From JALOOE01 sp964423545 (GTDB taxonomy: Bacteria > Chloroflexota > Anaerolineae > CG2-30-64-16), in contig CAYRFV010000066.1 of NCBI GenBank assembly GCA_964423545.1, positions 1 to 21,900 of the forward strand: a stretch of 21,900 nt of DNA. The letters run 5' to 3'. A model generated the notes under the pieces. The model saw only the letters and a program-made list of their open reading frames with translations. It was not told where the DNA came from and did no database searches. Of the stretch, positions 14,653 to 21,900 are shown in pieces. Within the stretch, counting starts at the first letter, position 1; every line of letters begins with the position of its first letter. A program made the translations under genes and the position numbers.

Positions 14653-14996
14653 ACAAAGGCGATGATGGAAACGAGTAGGCGGGTCTGTTGTTGCTCAGCG
14701 AATCCGGGATGGTGTGAGCCGGACGCACTGCACCCACCGAAAATCCTTCCGGAGCTGCGATCCGAACCGCCCTGCGGGGTGAAGTAGACGTCGCCGGGGA
14801 TGCGCCCGTTACTGCGTGAAGGCGTGTTGGCGCCGAGAGTGAACTGATTTCGGATTGCCGATCTCGGATCTGGGATTGATCGCAGCCATGGACCTCAATC
14901 CCCAGTCCTCGATCTTTGATCCTTGATCTGTTAAGCGGGGTGGCACCGCGGGAGCTGCGCTCTCGTCCCCAAGTGGGATGAGGGCGTTTTTGTTTG
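14653..14996 (+). promoter_or_regulatory. T-box riboswitch (tRNA-sensing leader)
   Basis: The leader has the conserved T-box GGGTGGCACCGCG (14938-14950), which binds the uncharged tRNA 3' end, followed by a mutually exclusive terminator. Stem I is closed by GGCGATG (14658-14664) pairing with CGTCGCC (14789-14795). It includes the GATGA and AGTA elements (14661-14677) and the distal AG-rich and GGAGCTGC segments (14697-14757). A stem III candidate pairs CTGGGATTGA (14870-14879) with 14895-14905. When uncharged tRNA binds, the antiterminator forms and downstream genes are expressed. The variable T-box base is C (14944), which pairs with a discriminator G73. tRNA-Ile and tRNA-Ala normally have A73. 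I could not fix the specifier codon: GAC (14787-14789) is one candidate. The element itself is certain; its amino acid is not. Confidence 0.92.
14960..14995 (+). terminator. T-box intrinsic terminator
   Basis: CTCTCGTCCC (14960-14969) pairs with GGGATGAGGG (14975-14984) over ten base pairs including two G-U pairs, with a five-base loop, and TTTTTGTTT follows at 14987-14995. The 5' strand is shared with the antiterminator, as in classical T-box switches. Confidence 0.9.
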
Positions 14997-14997
14997 C

Positions 14998-15031
14998 GGA
15001 CGACGGACGGTTTGACCGTCGACGGTCGTCC
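14998..15031 (+). repeat. Second hairpin between the T-box terminator and alaX
   Basis: Outer arms GGACGAC (14998-15004) and GTCGTCC (15025-15031) enclose an inner perfect hairpin GACGGT-TTG-ACCGTC (15006-15020). It ends 13 bases before the GAGG ribosome site of alaX. It could stabilise the RNA or affect translation; there is no T-run. Confidence 0.55.
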
Positions 15032-15053
15032 ATGGTCGATTGTCGAGGTTCCC

Positions 15054-15773
15054 ATGACCGACCTTCTCTATCAAACTGACAGCTATCTGCGTGAGTTCGA
15101 TGCAACGATCGTGGCCGTGGACGCCGAGAGCGGCCGCGCGGCGCTGGACCGAACGGCATTCTTCCCCGGTGGAGGCGGACAGCCGCACGACCTGGGGGCA
15201 TGGGTGTGCGACGGCGCGGTGCTGCGGGTGACTCAGGTCAAGAAGGAGGGGAACCTGGTGTGGCATTGGCTCAGCGGCGGACTGCCCGCCGTTGGCCAGG
15301 CCGTCACCGGTTCGATCGAGTGGGCCCGGCGTTATGCGTTGATGCGTACGCATACTGCGCTGCACATCCTGTGCGGGGTCGTCTGGCGCGACTATGGCGC
15401 CCAGGTGACCGGCGGCAACATGGATCCGCTGCAAGGGCGGATGGACTTCGAGTTCGCCACGCTGCGCGCCGAATTGGTCGGCGAGATCGAGGCCCGGTGC
15501 AATGCCGAGATCGCCGCAGCGCGCGATGTGTGCGTGAAGATTCTGCCGCGCGAAGAGGCGTTTCGGATCCCGGACCTGATCCGCACCAAGATCAACTTGC
15601 TGCCTGCGGGCATTCAAGAGGTGCGCACCGTGGAGCTTGTTGGGCTTGACCTCCAGGCGGACGGGGGCACGCACGTCGCCAATACGCGCGAGGTCGGGCG
15701 GATACGCGTGGTGGACTATAAGTCGAAGGGCGCGATCAACAAACGCATCTACATCGAAGTGGGGGATGAGTAA
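15054..15773 (+). CDS. alaX: AlaX-type alanyl-tRNA editing protein
   Basis: This 239-residue stand-alone editing domain, related to the C-terminal half of AlaRS, hydrolyses Ser- or Gly-tRNA(Ala) in trans. Visible are the AlaX-M glycine motif GGGGQPHDLG (39-48), the zinc motif HTALH (His100, His104) and GGTHVANTREVG (204-215) with His207. In most AlaX/AlaRS proteins the last motif reads CGGTH; here the cysteine is Asp203 (QADGGTH), so zinc, if bound, has an unusual ligand set. The start at 15054 is supported by GAGG five bases upstream and by the onset of similarity. It is the first gene after the T-box, followed after 24 bases by a small gene fragment and then ileS, so charging and proofreading genes share one tRNA-responsive leader. 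Confidence 0.9.
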   Translation: MTDLLYQTDSYLREFDATIVAVDAESGRAALDRTAFFPGGGGQPHDLGAWVCDGAVLRVTQVKKEGNLVWHWLSGGLPAVGQAVTGSIEWARRYALMRTHTALHILCGVVWRDYGAQVTGGNMDPLQGRMDFEFATLRAELVGEIEARCNAEIAAARDVCVKILPREEAFRIPDLIRTKINLLPAGIQEVRTVELVGLDLQADGGTHVANTREVGRIRVVDYKSKGAINKRIYIEVGDE

Positions 15774-15797
15774 GCAAGGAGACAAGGAGGGGAGCCG

Positions 15798-15959
15798 ATG
15801 GCCGCGCCAGATGAAGCGAAGAAAGAACAGGTGCTGAGCGGGCTGGCTGAGGCTCGATTGCCAATTCTCCGCCTTGCTCGTGAGTTGCCTCCGCAGAAGC
15901 AATATCAGGTGTTTCTCGGGAAGTGGTCTCCGGCAGACTTGTTGTCGCATCTTGACTGA
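15798..15959 (+). pseudogene. N-terminal fragment of a DinB/ClbS-like protein
   Basis: A 53-codon frame starts at an ATG with an excellent ribosome site (AAGGAGG near 15783-15790). It reads AEARLPILRLARELPPQKQY, then VFLGKWSPADLLSHLD, and stops at TGA 15957-15959. This is the beginning of DinB-superfamily proteins of the ClbS/maleylpyruvate-isomerase-like kind, whose first helix and W-S-x-x-D-L-L-x-H-L motif look just like this and which normally run to about 150-180 residues. None of the three forward frames after the stop continues the fold before ileS begins. It may be a dead fragment or a retained short peptide that couples translation between alaX and ileS. Confidence 0.55.
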
Positions 15960-15979
15960 GGGAGTTCGCCGATGCCGTT

Positions 15980-16004
15980 GTGATCCTATGACGTCATGGA
16001 TCAC
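15980..16004. repeat. Near-perfect palindrome upstream of ileS
   Basis: GTGATCC (15980-15986) pairs with GGATCAC (15998-16004), and inside them ATGAC (15988-15992) pairs with GTCAT (15993-15997), leaving one unpaired T at 15987. The dyad has no loop, so it fits a DNA operator better than an RNA hairpin. It is 33 bases before the ileS GTG. Confidence 0.6.
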
Positions 16005-16037
16005 TGTGGACGTTTGACCCAATCGTGAGGTATTCCC

Positions 16038-19328
<3,291 letters not shown>

Positions 19329-19635
19329 TGGGCCACAGGGCGCCGCGGATGGCGACAGGAGTCGGAGGCTGGTTCATCGGTCGATGCCGGCATCCGACTC
19401 CCGGAATCGAGAGTCCGGACCCAGCCAGCTTGCTTTGCCCATTCCTCCTGCCTGCGTTACAATGCCGGCGTCGGAGCGCTGCCGGAACGGGCGGCGCGGG
19501 GGCCAAGTGTCATGCCAACCGGATTTGCCGCGTCGTGGGCTGATCCTGCGGTGCGAGGCGACGATCGTCTCGACGACCGTGCGCCAGCAAGCGGCGGTCA
19601 TCACCCGAGCAGCCGCGTGTGGCAGAGGGTCACAA
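19329..19635. other. 307-base gap between ileS and the DksA/TraR gene
   Basis: It holds an inverted repeat, GGAGTCGG (19358-19365) with CCGACTCC (19394-19401), whose 28-base loop contains most of a second perfect dyad GATGCCGGCATC (19383-19394); this is a plausible ileS 3' hairpin without a T-run. Promoter-like hexamers follow at 19435-19463, then a GC-rich leader of about 165 bases with a GACGATCGTC dyad. I see no gene or tRNA. Confidence 0.55.
19435..19463 (+). promoter_or_regulatory. Candidate promoter of the dksA-like–lspA–rluD cluster
   Basis: TTGCCC (19435-19440) and TACAAT (19458-19463) are 17 bases apart. The -10 box is one base from consensus and the -35 box two. The start would be near 19470, leaving a leader of about 165 bases. 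Confidence 0.5.
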
Positions 19636-19983
19636 ATGCTTACACCTGATCGACTGGAGCGCTTGCGGGGCTACTTGCTCGAAGAGCAGGAGAGTCTGCG
19701 CCAACAGATCGCGAGCCTGGGGGAATCCTCACAGGGGGCAGACGTCGGGTCGGGCAATCACATGGCCGAAGATGCGACCGCGGCGTTCGACCAGGCCGCA
19801 GCGGTTTCGCTGCTGCGCGGGCACCGTCTGGTGTTGGCCCAAGTGGAGCGGGCTCTTGCGCACATAGCGGACGGCACCTACGGCCTGTGCGAGCGTTGCC
19901 GACAGCAGATCGACTTTGCGCGGCTGAAGGCGATACCGCACGCGACCTACTGCATGACGTGCCAGAGGACGGCCGAGCTGTGA
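19636..19983 (+). CDS. DksA/TraR-family C4 zinc-finger protein
   Basis: This 115-residue protein has an N-terminal helical hairpin (residues 1-80, LERLRGYLLEEQESLRQQIA and VLAQVERALAHIADG) and a C4 zinc finger with Cys85, Cys88, Cys106 and Cys109 (GLCERC, then YCMTC). This is the DksA/TraR layout, in which the coiled coil enters the RNA polymerase secondary channel and works with ppGpp. It is shorter than E. coli DksA and keeps an acidic AEDATAAFDQA stretch rather than the exact tip motif, so its effect on polymerase is unproven. GAGGGT lies five bases before the ATG at 19636; the longer upstream frame is ileS noise. Its stop overlaps the lspA start, so the two are translationally coupled. 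Confidence 0.9.
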   Translation: MLTPDRLERLRGYLLEEQESLRQQIASLGESSQGADVGSGNHMAEDATAAFDQAAAVSLLRGHRLVLAQVERALAHIADGTYGLCERCRQQIDFARLKAIPHATYCMTCQRTAEL

Positions 19984-20531
19984 GTTCAGTGGCGCCTCCT
20001 AACCTGAGACATGCCCTCGCTCGCTGGTGGTGGGTGCTGCTGGTGATTGGCGTGATCCTGCTCGCAGATCAGTCCTCCAAGGCCTGGATCGAGCGCACCG
20101 TGCCGCTGGACAGTTTCTATACGCCTTTCCCTGCCCTCGACCCCTACTTCATGTTGGTGAATTGGGGCAACACCGGCGCCGCATTCGGTCTCTTGCGCGG
20201 CATGGGTGGCACGTTTGCGATGGCGGCACTCATCGTGATCGTGGCCGTGCTGATCTTTTCGCACCAGATCCCGCTTCAGAACCGCGGCATTCGACTGGCC
20301 CTGGCATTGATCCTCGGCGGCGCCATCGGCAACCAGATCGACCGGCTGCGGCTGGGCCATGTCACCGACTTTCTGCTCTTTCAGGCGCCTGTGGGCGATC
20401 GTATGCTTCAGTGGCCGGCCTGGAACGTCGCCGACGCGTGCATCGTGATGGGTGTGATCCTGATGGCGCTCCTGCTGTTCCGTCTTGAGGGACAAAAGAG
20501 CGCGCATCAAGGCAGCCACGTCGAAGGATGA
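19980..20531 (+). CDS. lspA: Lipoprotein signal peptidase (signal peptidase II)
   Basis: This 183-residue inner-membrane aspartic protease cleaves signal peptides from prolipoproteins after lipidation. It has four hydrophobic segments (about 16-30, 77-94, 105-118, 150-167) and the family motifs NTGAAFG (65-71), GNQIDRLRLGHVTDF (117-131) and NVAD (149-152), so the catalytic pair is Asp130 and Asp152. The start is a GTG at 19980 that overlaps the preceding TGA (GTGA), consistent with coupling to the DksA-like gene; a second GTG at 19989 is possible. The 20 extra residues at the N terminus are not conserved. Proximity to ileS recalls the ileS-lspA operon of E. coli. Confidence 0.93.
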   Translation: MSSVAPPNLRHALARWWWVLLVIGVILLADQSSKAWIERTVPLDSFYTPFPALDPYFMLVNWGNTGAAFGLLRGMGGTFAMAALIVIVAVLIFSHQIPLQNRGIRLALALILGGAIGNQIDRLRLGHVTDFLLFQAPVGDRMLQWPAWNVADACIVMGVILMALLLFRLEGQKSAHQGSHVEG

Positions 20532-20532
20532 T

Positions 20533-20548
20533 GGCCAGGCGCCTGGCC
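20533..20548. repeat. Perfect 16-bp palindrome between lspA and rluD
   Basis: GGCCAGGC (20533-20540) is directly followed by its reverse complement GCCTGGCC (20541-20548), one base after the lspA stop and ten bases before the rluD GTG. In RNA it could mask the weak ribosome site of rluD. Confidence 0.6.
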
Positions 20549-20558
20549 GGGACCGCGC

Positions 20559-21554
20559 GTGTGTGACGATCCGCTGGACACCCTGGCGCAAACTGCAGCT
20601 GCGATCACGTGTGTCGTGGGCTCAGGCGGCGAGCGGCTGGACAAATGGCTGGCCGAGCAGCTGCCCGGGCATTCGCGTGCCGAGGTCCAGCGCTGGCTCG
20701 CGGCTGGGCTGGTCACTGCCCACGAACGGCCGCTGAAGCCGAGCTATCGCGTGGTCACCGGCGATGTGATCGCCGTCCTTGTCCCGCCTGCGGAAGACTA
20801 CGTGGTGGAGCCGGAGCCGATCCCGCTGGCGGTCGTGTACGAAGATGCTGATCTGCTCGTGGTCGATAAGCCGGCCGGGATGGTCGTGCACCCGGCAGCC
20901 GGCAACTGGCGCGGCACGCTGGTCAACGCCGTGCTGCATCACTGCCCCGATCTCGAAGGAGTGGGCGGGCTGCACCGGCCCGGCATCGTCCACAGGCTGG
21001 ACAAAGACACCTCGGGCCTGATCCTGGTGGCCAAGAACGATGCTGCGCACCGCGCACTCCAGGCGCAGTTCAAGTCCCGCATCGTCCAGAAAACGTACGT
21101 TGCATTGGCGCATGGCTGGTTGAGGCCGGAACAAGGGGAGATCGATGCGCCGATCGGCCGCGATCCGCACCACCGGCAGCGGATGGCGGTGGTGCCTCTG
21201 TCTCGGGGCCGGGCCGCGGTGACGCGCTACGAGATCAGGCAGCACCTGGAGCAGAAGAGTAACGCGAGCCGGGCAGCCGGCGTCTCGGCCGCGCGCTTCA
21301 GCCTGGTCGCGTGTCACCCGCTGACCGGTCGGACGCACCAGATCCGGGTGCACCTGGCCCATGTCGGCCACCCGATCGCGGGCGATTCGCTCTACGGCGG
21401 CGCACGCAAGTCCTCCCTGCCATGCGCTCGCCAGTTCCTACATGCCGAGCGCATCCGCTTCCTCTTGCCCGCTTCCAGCCAGGAAGTGGAGTACGTTGCG
21501 CCGCTGCCGGCGGACCTGCAACTGACGTTAGCGGCTCTTCAGGTTGCGAACTAA
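20559..21554 (+). CDS. rluD: RluA/RluD-family 23S rRNA pseudouridine synthase
   Basis: This 331-residue protein has an N-terminal S4 RNA-binding domain (about 25-75: ERLDKWLAEQLPGHSRAEV) and the RluA-type catalytic domain with the signature HRLDKDTSGL (145-154), in which Asp148 is the catalytic aspartate. Further family motifs are VVDKPAGMVVHP (101-112) and LTGRTHQIRVHL. With the S4 domain, RluD-like modification of helix 69 in 23S rRNA is the likely role, but RluC-type specificity cannot be excluded. The start is a GTG at 20559 with only a weak CGGGA upstream and a 16-bp palindrome in front of it; no in-frame ATG lies between it and lspA. Last gene of the cluster. Confidence 0.9.
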   Translation: MCDDPLDTLAQTAAAITCVVGSGGERLDKWLAEQLPGHSRAEVQRWLAAGLVTAHERPLKPSYRVVTGDVIAVLVPPAEDYVVEPEPIPLAVVYEDADLLVVDKPAGMVVHPAAGNWRGTLVNAVLHHCPDLEGVGGLHRPGIVHRLDKDTSGLILVAKNDAAHRALQAQFKSRIVQKTYVALAHGWLRPEQGEIDAPIGRDPHHRQRMAVVPLSRGRAAVTRYEIRQHLEQKSNASRAAGVSAARFSLVACHPLTGRTHQIRVHLAHVGHPIAGDSLYGGARKSSLPCARQFLHAERIRFLLPASSQEVEYVAPLPADLQLTLAALQVAN

Positions 21555-21570
21555 TGCGCTAACGCATGGG

Positions 21571-21603
21571 AGGGCGGGAAGCCGGCCGGGCTTCCGGCGC
21601 CCT
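21571..21603. terminator. Hairpin between convergent rluD and tdk
   Basis: GGAAGCC (21577-21583) pairs with GGCTTCC (21589-21595), and the flanking AGGGCG (21571-21576) pairs with CGCCCT (21598-21603), giving a two-part stem with a five-base loop. It lies in the 59-base gap between the two stop codons. There is no T-run on either side. Confidence 0.6.
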
Positions 21604-21613
21604 GGCCGCGGTT

Positions 21614-21900
21614 CTACCGTTCACCCGGAAACGTGACCGCCGGTCGGCCCGGCACCTGATGGCAGCTGCGGCACCGCGCTTCGTACACCTCGCTTGCGCC
21701 GACCAGGATCACCGGGTCATCATAGTGGGCGGGATGGCCGTCGATCAGGCGCTGCGTCCGACTGGCCGGCGCGGCGCACACCACGCAGATGGCGTGCAGC
21801 TTGTCCACCAGCTCGGCCTCGGCCATCAGCAGCGGCATCGGCCCGAACGGCTCCCCGCGGAAATCCAGGTCGAGTCCGGTCACGATCACCCGCAAGCCGC
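21614..21900 (-). CDS. tdk: Thymidine kinase, C-terminal part (cut by window edge)
   Basis: The frame is open to the right edge and gives the last 95 residues or so of a class II thymidine kinase of about 200 residues, which phosphorylates thymidine to dTMP in the salvage pathway. Diagnostic are VIVTGLDLDFRGEPFGPMP, the lasso-region substrate contact RLIDGHPAHYDDPVILVGA, and a structural zinc site formed by CVVC and CRSC. The N-terminal P-loop is outside the window, so the start cannot be given. It converges with rluD, with a hairpin between them. Confidence 0.93.
   Translation of the reverse strand, partial: GLRVIVTGLDLDFRGEPFGPMPLLMAEAELVDKLHAICVVCAAPASRTQRLIDGHPAHYDDPVILVGASEVYEARCRSCHQVPGRPAVTFPGER

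Overview
This is a GC-rich, gene-dense bacterial window. The gene content looks like Chloroflexota (Anaerolineae/Caldilineae-like): the C-terminal sequence style of a TPR-protein fragment, a PocR-type regulator with an SQR-like/DUF1641/DsrC/DsrE module, a type 2 isoleucyl-tRNA synthetase behind a T-box leader, and a TraR/DksA–lspA–rluD cluster. This assignment is inference from protein style; there is no rRNA or other phylogenetic marker to confirm it.

Layout. Bases 1-819 (-) hold the N-terminal half of a MurJ/MviN lipid II flippase cut by the window edge, divergent from a MutT-like Nudix hydrolase (917-1441). Bases 1560-2175 (-) are a 5'-truncated TPR-protein remnant. Bases 2252-5174 (-) hold a two-gene operon of secreted paralogues, each built from four degenerate FSTE...DGDLL...LGLD repeats, with a recognisable promoter at 5382-5410 and a leader of about 200 nt. 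Bases 5600-9250 (+) are a sulfur-handling operon: HTH/PocR regulator, SQR-like flavoprotein, DUF1641 protein, single-cysteine DsrC/TusE-like carrier and DsrE2-like protein. Two inverted repeats lie just upstream of the regulator.

Bases 9360-14539 (-) carry a DUF4838 putative glycosidase, an M50 site-2-type protease with CBS domains and an ABC exporter. The exporter promoter and the next promoter on the opposite strand overlap at one shared -35 box. Bases 14653-14996 (+) are a T-box riboswitch with an intrinsic terminator. Behind it lie alaX (AlaX-type tRNA editing), a DinB-like N-terminal gene fragment and ileS. After a 307-base gap with its own promoter come a DksA/TraR zinc-finger gene, lspA and rluD, closely packed, and then the 3' part of thymidine kinase on the minus strand, cut by the right edge.

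How the parts fit: the 14.6-21.6 kb block is housekeeping (aminoacylation and its quality control, lipoprotein signal peptidase, rRNA modification). The 5.6-9.3 kb block is a self-contained sulfur/redox module. Its position head-to-head with the secreted repeat-protein operon suggests, without proving, shared control from the 425-base region between them. The most unusual points are the secreted repeat family, the T-box whose tRNA-pairing base does not fit tRNA-Ile or tRNA-Ala, and the reduced-cysteine versions of SQR and DsrC travelling without TusA.
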